Source: Deltaproteobacteria bacterium
GTDB lineage: Bacteria > SAR324 > JACQKK01
Assembly: GCA_029858165.1 (NCBI GenBank)
Contig: JAOUFO010000125.1
Span: 1-5,768, forward strand
DNA: 5,768 nt
Reading direction: 5' to 3'
Shown in pieces: positions 1 to 5,226 of this stretch. Positions within the stretch are counted from its first letter, which is position 1, and every line of letters starts with the position of its first letter. The notes under the pieces were generated by a model, which saw only the letters and a program-made list of their open reading frames with translations, was not told where the DNA came from and did not search any database. Both the position numbers and the translations under genes were made by a program.

Positions 1-1649
1 TGTCCTTTGAAAACCGGCTGACCCCCATTCACGGGGGATATGGGGAGGTGACAGGGGTGGTGGTGGTGTGGACCGATATTACCGAACGCAAACGGGTGGA
101 ACGGTTGAAATCGGAATTTGTGTCCACCGTCAGTCACGAATTGAGAACCCCCCTCACCTCCATCCGGGGCTCTTTGGGGCTGGTAACCGGAGGGGTGACC
201 GGCAGCCTGCCCCCCCAGGCCAAATCCATGTTGGATATTGCCTACAACAATTCCGAAAGGCTGGTGCGGCTGATCAACGATATTCTGGACATTGAAAAAA
301 TAGAATCGGGCAAAATGAACTTTGACCGGATGCCTTTGTCTTTAACCGCCCTGGTCAGCCAAACCCTGGAGGCCAACCAGGGGTACGCCAAAGAACACGG
401 GGTCACCTTCCGGCTTCATCCATCCCCGGAGGAACTGCGGGTGGAAGGGGATGGGGACCGGCTGACCCAGGTGATCACCAACCTGCTTTCCAACGCCACC
501 AAGTTTTCTCCCCAGGGGGGGGTGGTGGAAATTACCCTGGGCCAAAAACAGACCAAAACCGGAAAATCCCTGGTCCGACTGGAAGTGCGGGACCACGGGC
601 CGGGCATTCCCCCGGAATTTCAACCCAGGATATTCCAAAAATTCGCCCAGGCCGATAGCTCCGACACCCGCCAGAAAGGGGGCACCGGCCTGGGGCTGAA
701 CATTTCCCAGGCCATTGTGGAGCACCACGGAGGCCGCATCGGCTTTGAAACCCATTCCGGTGACGGCACCACTTTTTTTATGGAACTGGATGAATGGCGG
801 GCGGCCGACACCCCGGCGGAAATCCAACCGACTTTCACCCGACCGCGGGTGCTGGTGGTGGATGACGACCCGGATGTGGCTGGGTGGATGACCAATCTGT
901 TGAATGCCAACGGAATGGACGCCGACAAAGCGGGGCGGGCGGGCCTGGTAAAAAACAAACTGCTGGAACACACCTATGCCGCCCTGGTGCTGGATATTTC
1001 CCTGCCCGATATGGACGGATTGAGCCTGCTGAAAGAACTGAAGGAAGAGGGCTTGCTGAAGGACCTGCCGGTGGTGATGGTTTCGGCCTATCTGGACAGC
1101 ATCAACCGCAAGGAGGTCCAAGGGGCGGCCCAGATTCTGGAATGGATTGAAAAACCCATCAGCCGGGATTTTTTTCTGGAGGCCATCACCCATGCGGTGG
1201 AACATTCCAAAGGACGTATGCCCCAAGTGTTGCATGTGGAAGACGATGGGGACATCCGGGTGCTGGTGAAAACCCTGTTGCAGGGAATCGCCCAGGTGGA
1301 TTCAGCCGAAACCCTGGCCGCCGCCAAACGGATGGTAACCTATAAAGACTACCATTTGCTGATTTTGGATGTGGGGCTGCCCGACGGCAACGGGCTGGAC
1401 CTGATGGAGGTTGTCAAACAACAGGGAAAAAGCGAAATTCCGGTGGTGGTGTTTTCTGCCCGGGAACTGGATAAATCCGGCCAAAACAAAGTGGCCGCCG
1501 TTTTGGTCAAATCCCGGACCACCAACCAGCAGTTTGTCCACGCCATCCAATCTGTATTCCATCAGCCCTACCCGAAGGACCCTCAGCCAATCCCGGAGGA
1601 ATCCAACCCCATCCCCAGCGGAAAAACCGCCGGAACCGCACAAAAATAA
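1..1649 (+). CDS. PAS-type hybrid sensor histidine kinase with two C-terminal receivers (5' partial)
   Basis: The reading frame is open from position 3, with no stop before the window edge, so the N-terminus is missing. Residues are numbered here from the GTG at 48, which is probably internal. The first visible residues end in WTDITERKR, the usual C-terminal edge of a PAS/PAC sensor domain. HisKA follows, with phospho-accepting H30 in SHELRTPL. The ATPase domain has an N box with N145 and N149, a G1 box DHGPGIP at 182-188, and a G2 box GGTGLGLNIS at 211-220. Receiver 1 (about 266-385) has acidic D272-D274, phospho-acceptor D316, S346 and K369-P. Receiver 2 (about 393-503) has E398/D399/D400, phospho-acceptor D441, S470 and K488, here followed by Ser rather than Pro. 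A Pro-rich tail of about 30 residues ends the protein. There is no Hpt domain in the chain; one is encoded two genes downstream. The signal sensed and any membrane anchor lie outside the window. Confidence 0.95.
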   Translation, partial: SFENRLTPIHGGYGEVTGVVVVWTDITERKRVERLKSEFVSTVSHELRTPLTSIRGSLGLVTGGVTGSLPPQAKSMLDIAYNNSERLVRLINDILDIEKIESGKMNFDRMPLSLTALVSQTLEANQGYAKEHGVTFRLHPSPEELRVEGDGDRLTQVITNLLSNATKFSPQGGVVEITLGQKQTKTGKSLVRLEVRDHGPGIPPEFQPRIFQKFAQADSSDTRQKGGTGLGLNISQAIVEHHGGRIGFETHSGDGTTFFMELDEWRAADTPAEIQPTFTRPRVLVVDDDPDVAGWMTNLLNANGMDADKAGRAGLVKNKLLEHTYAALVLDISLPDMDGLSLLKELKEEGLLKDLPVVMVSAYLDSINRKEVQGAAQILEWIEKPISRDFFLEAITHAVEHSKGRMPQVLHVEDDGDIRVLVKTLLQGIAQVDSAETLAAAKRMVTYKDYHLLILDVGLPDGNGLDLMEVVKQQGKSEIPVVVFSARELDKSGQNKVAAVLVKSRTTNQQFVHAIQSVFHQPYPKDPQPIPEESNPIPSGKTAGTAQK

Positions 1650-1658
1650 ATGGTGCGG
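1636..1658 (+). other. Inverted repeat across the kinase stop codon
   Basis: CCGCAC at 1636-1641 is perfectly complementary to GTGCGG at 1653-1658, with an 11-nt AT-rich loop that contains the TAA stop (1647-1649). The bases after it are AT-rich (AATAAAATAAAT) but carry no T run. It is therefore a weak terminator at best and may be an attenuating or mRNA-processing hairpin between the kinase and the receiver gene. Confidence 0.3.
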
Positions 1659-1699
1659 AATAAAATAAATATGGCATACCTTAAGGAAAGGATGACCCT

Positions 1700-2092
1700 A
1701 TGACGGACCAAACATTGCAAAAAATCCTGCTGGTGGAGGATGAGCCGGATATTCAGGCGGTGGTAAGGCTTTCTCTGGAGGCGGTGGGGGGGTTTACCCT
1801 GGAGGTGGCCAGCTCCGGCAGGGAGGCCCTGGCCAAAGCCCCGATGTTTTTGCCGGACCTTATTCTGCTGGATGTGATGATGCCGGGCATGGACGGCCCC
1901 ACCACCCTGGGGGAACTCCGCCGCCTGCCCACTGTGGCCCGCACACCCATTATTTTTATGACGGCCAAAGTCCAACCCGCCGAGGTGGCCCATTACAAAG
2001 AACTGGGGGCCATCGGAGTGATTCACAAGCCCTTTGACCCCATGGCCCTGTCCAAGGCGGTCACCGACATCTGGGAGCAACCCCATGGCTGA
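1700..2092 (+). CDS. Single-domain response regulator (CheY-like receiver)
   Basis: The product is 130 residues, the normal length for a stand-alone receiver. It has the full set of receiver residues: acidic E13-D14-E15, phospho-acceptor D58 in LILLDVMMPGMDG, conserved T88 in FMTAK, and K110 followed by Pro. No output domain follows. It therefore acts either as an intermediate phosphate carrier in a relay or by protein-protein contact, like CheY or Spo0F (family knowledge). The ATG at 1700 is preceded by AAGGAAAGG about 8-10 nt upstream, a good ribosome-binding site. The gene starts 50 nt after the hybrid kinase, and its last 8 nt overlap the Hpt gene. This supports co-transcription and a shared pathway. 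Its place in the relay, as intermediate or terminal receiver, is not determined by the sequence. Confidence 0.93.
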   Translation: MTDQTLQKILLVEDEPDIQAVVRLSLEAVGGFTLEVASSGREALAKAPMFLPDLILLDVMMPGMDGPTTLGELRRLPTVARTPIIFMTAKVQPAEVAHYKELGAIGVIHKPFDPMALSKAVTDIWEQPHG

Positions 2093-2438
2093 CCAAAAGG
2101 ACGATTTTGAGGAATCTTTCGCCCTGTTGAGGCAAAACTACCTCCAAGCCATGATCGGAAAAATCCAGGAGGTGGAATCTGCCTGGAATCTGGTACAAAA
2201 GGCGGACAACCCCCGGGAACACCTGAAAACCCTGTATCTGCTGGCCCACAATCTTTCCGGCTCCGGGGCCATTTATGGGTTTTCCGCCCTCAGCGATTCC
2301 GCCCATCAACTGGAAATTCTGGTCAAACCCATCCACGAAGGGGGCGGCCTGCCGGACGCCGCCCAAGCCCAACAGATCCATGAACTGGTGGGCCGGATTC
2401 AGGCCGATTCCAAGGTGCCCTCCGCTCCGCTGGCATAA
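2085..2438 (+). CDS. Stand-alone histidine phosphotransfer (Hpt) protein
   Basis: The product is 117 residues, helical and Glu/Gln/Ala/Leu-rich, about the size of a free Hpt protein. The core is LLAHNLSGSGAIYGFSAL with phospho-accepting H55, followed by AHQLE at 73-77. This matches the Hpt pattern AHxLxGSxxxxGxxxLxxxAxxLE. The Lys often found three residues after the His is Ser here, as in Hpt subfamilies whose motif reads HxLaGS. The ATG at 2085 lies inside the 3' end of the receiver gene (8-nt overlap, different frame), with GGGAG about 8 nt upstream. This favours translational coupling. An in-frame upstream ATG at 2034 lies deep inside the receiver gene and is unlikely. Its likely role is to shuttle phosphate between the kinase receivers and the free receiver. 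Confidence is high for the family, moderate for the partners. Confidence 0.85.
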   Translation: MADQKDDFEESFALLRQNYLQAMIGKIQEVESAWNLVQKADNPREHLKTLYLLAHNLSGSGAIYGFSALSDSAHQLEILVKPIHEGGGLPDAAQAQQIHELVGRIQADSKVPSAPLA

Positions 2439-2497
2439 CCTTCCCCACCGTTTCCCCCCCCCTCCATTGATGCCACAGATTGTTTTCCGGGACTTTT

Positions 2498-2558
2498 GCC
2501 CCTTGAAGGCGGCTCTCCGGTCTGGGTTCGCCTTCCGGGCCATGGCATGGGGGCTTTT
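2498..2558 (+). terminator. Candidate Rho-independent terminator after the Hpt gene
   Basis: GCCCC at 2498-2502 pairs with GGGGC at 2550-2554, which is followed directly by TTTTCTTTT. A second stem sits inside: GAAGGC at 2505-2510 with GCCTTC at 2530-2535. A GCCATGGC palindrome lies at 2539-2546. The long loop and the inner bulge make the fold imperfect, but the closing GC stem plus T tract is typical of a terminator. It lies 60 nt past the Hpt stop and would end the phosphorelay operon. It also argues against starting the next gene at the upstream TTG (2496). Confidence 0.5.
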
Positions 2559-2582
2559 CTTTTGGGACGGGTTTATTCCATA

Positions 2583-3164
2583 ATGGACGGCGGACTTCCG
2601 GCTCCCCCTCCCGGAAAATCCGGCCCCCTGGGCGGCCAAACACCCGGCCTGCGTTCACCCTGCGACCCCCGTCAAAAGATGACCCGTTCCCCTGATAACA
2701 AAAACTCCCCGCGGCTGGTGGATTTTGAGCCTGCGGACCTGGCCCTGCTGAAGGAGTGGATGTCAACCGGGAGAGTCTCCCCTGAGCAAAAATTTGAAGG
2801 GGTGGAAAATTCGGGAATGTCAGGACCTTCCCCAGGTCCACGGGGGTCCCCCCGCCGCCGGGGAAAACCGGGTCAGGAGGATCCCCCGGACGCCGAATTG
2901 GACCTGCACGGAAAAACCCGGGAGCAGGCGGTGCGCGCCCTGCAAAGCTTTATCCTGACATCCCGGCGGCAGGGGTTGCGCCGGGTGCTGGTCATCACCG
3001 GCAAGGGGCACCATTCGGGAGATGAAGGGCCGGTCCTGGGGCGGCTTGCGGCCCATTGGCTCACCAAAAACGGCACCCCGTATGTTTGGGATTTCCAGCC
3101 CGCCCCCCCCCGCCTGGGGGGGGATGGGGCCTTGGTGGTCCGCCTGCGCCGCCTGCGGGAATAA
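2583..3164 (+). CDS. Smr-domain protein (SmrA/YdaL-like)
   Basis: The C-terminal half is a clear Smr (small MutS-related) domain. Numbered from the ATG at 2583 (193 residues), it has LDLHG with H109, VITGKGHHS with TGKG at 139-142, and the closing GGDGA at 179-183 before VVRLR. Stand-alone Smr proteins bind nucleic acid, and several members nick DNA or cleave RNA through the DLHG/TGKG residues (family knowledge). The specific substrate here is unknown. The N-terminal 100 residues are Pro/Gly/Arg-rich and poorly conserved in appearance. The start is uncertain. ATG 2583 has only a distant GGGACGG about 12 nt upstream. ATG 2679 (161 residues, starting MTRSPDN) has no clear ribosome-binding site but skips a low-complexity stretch. 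The length from 2583 is close to that of E. coli SmrA and SmrB. The terminator just upstream suggests separate transcription from the phosphorelay genes. Confidence 0.88.
   Translation: MDGGLPAPPPGKSGPLGGQTPGLRSPCDPRQKMTRSPDNKNSPRLVDFEPADLALLKEWMSTGRVSPEQKFEGVENSGMSGPSPGPRGSPRRRGKPGQEDPPDAELDLHGKTREQAVRALQSFILTSRRQGLRRVLVITGKGHHSGDEGPVLGRLAAHWLTKNGTPYVWDFQPAPPRLGGDGALVVRLRRLRE
3103..3123 (+). repeat. C9/G8 homopolymer hairpin inside the Smr gene
   Basis: Nine C (3103-3111), GCCT (3112-3115) and eight G (3116-3123) form an 8-bp all-GC stem with a tetraloop. It encodes the APPRLGG residues next to the conserved GGDGA motif, so the present tract lengths keep the gene in frame. Homopolymers of this length are prone to slippage. 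Confidence 0.8.
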
Positions 3165-3165
3165 A

Positions 3166-3230
3166 ACAGCATCCGCCCCCCAACATCCTTTGGGTTTGCC
3201 CATCCCCCCAACCTGCTGTGCCTGTTTTCG
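3166..3230 (+). terminator. Weak candidate terminator after the Smr gene
   Basis: ACAGCA at 3166-3171, directly after the stop, is complementary to TGCTGT at 3214-3219. A smaller TGGG-TTTG-CCCA hairpin sits inside (3191-3202), and a short TTTT follows at 3224-3227. The 42-nt loop and short stem make this tentative. Confidence 0.22.
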
Positions 3231-3244
3231 GGAAATGAAGCGGT

Positions 3245-3273
3245 TATACAGAGGTCTCAAACCATGATATGAT
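3245..3273 (+). promoter_or_regulatory. Candidate sigma70-type promoter for the phosphatidyltransferase gene
   Basis: TATACA at 3245-3250 (4 of 6 match to TTGACA) is separated by exactly 17 nt from TATGAT at 3268-3273 (5 of 6 match to TATAAT). Transcription would begin near 3280 and give a leader of roughly 110 nt before the ATG at 3391. The non-coding stretch 3165-3390 shows no credible ORF. Confidence 0.4.
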
Positions 3274-3281
3274 TTTTCGTC

Positions 3282-3309
3282 GCGGCCATTTTCGCCCAAA
3301 CCAGGCCGC
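3282..3309 (+). promoter_or_regulatory. Leader hairpin upstream of the phosphatidyltransferase gene
   Basis: GCGGCC at 3282-3287 is perfectly complementary to GGCCGC at 3304-3309 with a 16-nt loop. It would lie at the very 5' end of the transcript from the candidate promoter at 3245-3273. That position suits mRNA stabilisation or a regulator site. No T tract follows, so it is not an intrinsic terminator. Confidence 0.3.
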
Positions 3310-3370
3310 CATCATGCCCCCTGCCTGCCTTACACCAAAGGTCAGGGCCAAAGCAGTTGTTGTTCACCAT

Positions 3371-3379
3371 TGAAGGGGA
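3371..3379 (+). promoter_or_regulatory. Ribosome-binding site setting the start at 3391
   Basis: TGAAGGGGA lies 11 nt upstream of the ATG at 3391. The in-frame TTG at 3370 overlaps this purine-rich stretch and has no site of its own, so the ATG at 3391 is preferred. Confidence 0.55.
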
Positions 3380-3390
3380 TTTTGCACCCG

Positions 3391-4893
3391 ATGACCAAAC
3401 TTCAAAAATTACCCGGCAATCTGGCCGCCGTGTTGACCTTCGGGCGGCCGGTGCTTGTATTTGGGGCCTTTGCCTGTGCCTTGTGGGTAATGTTCACCCA
3501 TTACCCCCCCGCTTACATGCTGGGGTTGTCGTTTTTGATCCTTTCCATGCTGTTTGACTGGATAGACGGCTGGTTTGCGGTACGGTTTATCCCCCATTCC
3601 CGGCTGGGGCCGTTGGTGGACCGCATGATGGAGCGGATGGTGTACGCCATTATTTATCCGGTGCTGGGGGCGGGCATGATCTGGCGGCTCAACCGGCTAA
3701 GCCAGACCGGATTGGAGGAGGGATTCGCCAACCATCAATTGCACGCCCTGTTTGTGGTGGCCATCGGGGTGTTGGTGTTGATGCGCAACCAGTTTGCCAA
3801 CTTTCTCATCAGCTTTGCCCACAACCGGGAGGGAGAGGTTGAATCCTTTGAGCTGAACCGGTTGCGGACCTTTGTGGCGGCCCCCATGGCGGTTTTGCTG
3901 TACGCATACGCCTTTTATCTGCCCACCGACGGCTGGGAATCCTTTTACCGCATGTTGGATTGGCTGGATCAGGTGCCTTTAAGGGTGCTGTTTGTGGTGG
4001 AAAGCCTGTTTTTGATCATCAACATCGTGTCTCTTACCGGCAACATCCGCAATTACGGCATGTTGGCCGTGGATGACATTTGCGAGGATGATGAAATTCT
4101 CCGGCGGCGCATTCTTTCAGTATTCCCCAACACCATCACTTTGATGAACGGGGCCATGGGAGCGGCGGCAGTGGTGTTTGCCAATTTCGGCAGGGTGCGG
4201 GAGGCCACCTTTATTCTGTTGGGGGCGGCTTTTTTTGACAAACTGGATGGCACCCTGGCCCGACGGCTGGGGCTGACCCAGCCCTTGGGAAACAAACGGG
4301 TGACCACCGGCGCCCTGTTGGATGATTTTTCGGACCTGATCAGCTTTTGTCTGGCCCCGGCGGCAATCTATTACACCGTGATGACCGCCATGCCCCCCGG
4401 AGTGGCCGACGGGTTGCCCCATGGAATGATAGCCCTGACGTATGCCTTGGCCGGGTCCGCCCGGCTGGTGTATTTCACCCTGGATAAAAACCCCATCCCC
4501 GGGTTTTTCAAAGGAATGCCGGTCCCCGCCGGAGCACTGATGGTGATCGGCCCGGTGGAAATCGCCGGGATGATGTACAAATTGGGCAACCCCGATATGG
4601 CCTTGTGGGGGATGATCGCCGCCGGGACCATGGTGACCGCGGCCCTGGCCATGAACCTGTACCCTGTCCGGTTTTTGCACTTTGGCCGCCTGATGGGCCG
4701 CCACCCAGCCATCACCTGGGGGCTGGCATTGCTCTCCCTGGTGCTGGTGTTCACCCCCTACCTGGGGCTGGCGCTGATGGCATTGACCGGAATTTATCTG
4801 ATCTCCCCCGTGTTCACCCGCCGCATTGACCCCAGGGTGGCCGCGGTGGAAAGCCGCGCACCCAACCCCAAAACAGCAAAAAAATTCCGATAA
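3391..4893 (+). CDS. Tandem (double-domain) CDP-alcohol phosphatidyltransferase, PssA-like C-terminal half
   Basis: This is a 500-residue polytopic membrane protein with about a dozen hydrophobic segments, roughly twice the length of a usual CDP-alcohol phosphatidyltransferase. The family signature is D-x2-DG-x2-AR-x8-G-x3-D-x3-D. The C-terminal half begins FPNTIT (245-250) and carries D283, D286-G287, A290-R291, G307, D311 and D315. Seven extra residues (NKRVTTG, 301-307) lie between R291 and the last Asp pair. It also has GMPVPAGA at 375-382, like the GLPxPAAA motif of phosphatidylserine synthases. The N-terminal half carries D56, D59-G60, A63, G73 and D77, but V64 replaces the Arg and E81 replaces the final Asp. 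The final Asp is the presumed catalytic base in the family. Such enzymes swap CMP of a CDP-lipid for an alcohol, and many are homodimers. A fused pair could be a built-in pseudodimer. The alcohol substrate is not determined; serine is the best guess. It appears to be transcribed alone. Confidence 0.88.
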   Translation: MTKLQKLPGNLAAVLTFGRPVLVFGAFACALWVMFTHYPPAYMLGLSFLILSMLFDWIDGWFAVRFIPHSRLGPLVDRMMERMVYAIIYPVLGAGMIWRLNRLSQTGLEEGFANHQLHALFVVAIGVLVLMRNQFANFLISFAHNREGEVESFELNRLRTFVAAPMAVLLYAYAFYLPTDGWESFYRMLDWLDQVPLRVLFVVESLFLIINIVSLTGNIRNYGMLAVDDICEDDEILRRRILSVFPNTITLMNGAMGAAAVVFANFGRVREATFILLGAAFFDKLDGTLARRLGLTQPLGNKRVTTGALLDDFSDLISFCLAPAAIYYTVMTAMPPGVADGLPHGMIALTYALAGSARLVYFTLDKNPIPGFFKGMPVPAGALMVIGPVEIAGMMYKLGNPDMALWGMIAAGTMVTAALAMNLYPVRFLHFGRLMGRHPAITWGLALLSLVLVFTPYLGLALMALTGIYLISPVFTRRIDPRVAAVESRAPNPKTAKKFR

Positions 4894-4903
4894 CCCCGGC
4901 GGG

Positions 4904-4937
4904 CAGGACGGCCCCCATAACAGGACGGCCCCCATAA
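4904..4937 (+). repeat. Perfect 17-bp tandem duplication
   Basis: The unit CAGGACGGCCCCCATAA occurs at 4904-4920 and again, with no gap or mismatch, at 4921-4937. Each copy contains the GGCCCCC arm that can pair with the single GGGGGCC at 4938-4944. Confidence 0.95.
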
Positions 4938-4944
4938 GGGGGCC
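4927..4944 (+). terminator. Strong GC hairpin after the phosphatidyltransferase gene
   Basis: GGCCCCC at 4927-4933 and GGGGGCC at 4938-4944 form a perfect 7-bp all-GC stem with an ATAA loop, starting 33 nt after the stop codon. The duplicated copy at 4910-4916 is a competing left arm. There is no T run after it, so it may be a 3'-end stabiliser or a Rho-assisted end rather than a classical intrinsic terminator. Confidence 0.45.
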
Positions 4945-5034
4945 GGGTTCCCCACCCCGGGAGGATTCCCAAGGCAAACCTGTCAGGAAAATCAATCGTG
5001 TAAGAAATTACCTCGCCGCCCTTGATTTTGCGAC

Positions 5035-5063
5035 TTGCCTTTGGCCGCGATTCCCATTATTTA
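5035..5063 (+). promoter_or_regulatory. Weak candidate promoter upstream of the TerB-like gene
   Basis: TTGCCT at 5035-5040 (4 of 6 match to TTGACA) is spaced 17 nt from TATTTA at 5058-5063 (3 of 6 match to TATAAT), in the most AT-rich part of the spacer. It would give a leader of about 155 nt. The match is modest, and part of it lies inside the inverted repeat at 5045-5102. Confidence 0.22.
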
Positions 5064-5102
5064 AAAGAGAACAGTCCCCTTTATCGGGGAACAGAATCGC
5101 GG
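5045..5102 (+). other. 9-bp inverted repeat enclosing a nested hairpin
   Basis: CCGCGATTC at 5045-5053 is the exact reverse complement of GAATCGCGG at 5094-5102. Inside, TCCCC at 5075-5079 pairs with GGGGA at 5086-5090 around a TTTATC loop. AACAG occurs just before (5070-5074) and just after (5090-5094) this inner hairpin. A TTTTTT run follows at 5112-5117, 9 nt past the outer arm. The element could be a structured leader or small RNA, an attenuator, or the terminator of the upstream transcript. The sequence does not decide between these. Confidence 0.6.
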
Positions 5103-5112
5103 GCTCAACCGT

Positions 5113-5139
5113 TTTTTCTTAGACCACTTTTTCTTAGAC
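5113..5139 (+). repeat. Short tandem repeat, 15-bp period
   Basis: TTTTTCTTAGAC occurs at 5113-5124 and again at 5128-5139, separated by CAC, giving a 15-nt period. Two helical-phase-offset T-rich boxes upstream of a gene could be binding sites, or simply the result of replication slippage. Confidence 0.7.
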
Positions 5140-5213
5140 TTCGGGCTGACACCCCCCAAGACCCCCAATAGACAGGGCCTGATCACCCGGCGGCACAACA
5201 ACCCGGCACCCAC

Positions 5214-5218
5214 AAGGA
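5214..5218 (+). promoter_or_regulatory. Ribosome-binding site setting the start at 5227
   Basis: AAGGA lies 8 nt before the ATG at 5227, an ideal spacing. The alternative ATG at 5218 overlaps this site and is therefore unlikely to be used. Confidence 0.7.
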
Positions 5219-5226
5219 TGACTCCC

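Noticed and set aside
342..1235. 297-codon open frame on the - strand opposite the kinase
   Set aside because: It is antisense to unmistakable HisKA/ATPase/receiver coding sequence. Its His/Gln/Gly-rich composition is typical of a shadow frame in GC-rich DNA.
2496..2582. N-terminal extension of the Smr protein from TTG 2496
   Set aside because: It would translate through a terminator-like hairpin. TTG is a rare start and has no ribosome-binding site.
3370..3390. TTG start for the phosphatidyltransferase
   Set aside because: It overlaps the purine-rich ribosome-binding site that serves the ATG at 3391 and has no site of its own.
4117..4995. 292-codon open frame on the - strand opposite the phosphatidyltransferase
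   Set aside because: It is antisense to a motif-supported gene, is extremely His/Gly/Gln-rich, and has no recognisable domain.
4904..5139. Possible CRISPR array from the clustered short repeats
   Set aside because: The 17-bp copies are directly abutting with no spacers, and the other repeats are unrelated to them. There are no cas genes.
5218..5226. ATG 5218 as the start of the TerB-like protein
   Set aside because: It overlaps the AAGGA site. The ATG at 5227 has ideal 8-nt spacing.
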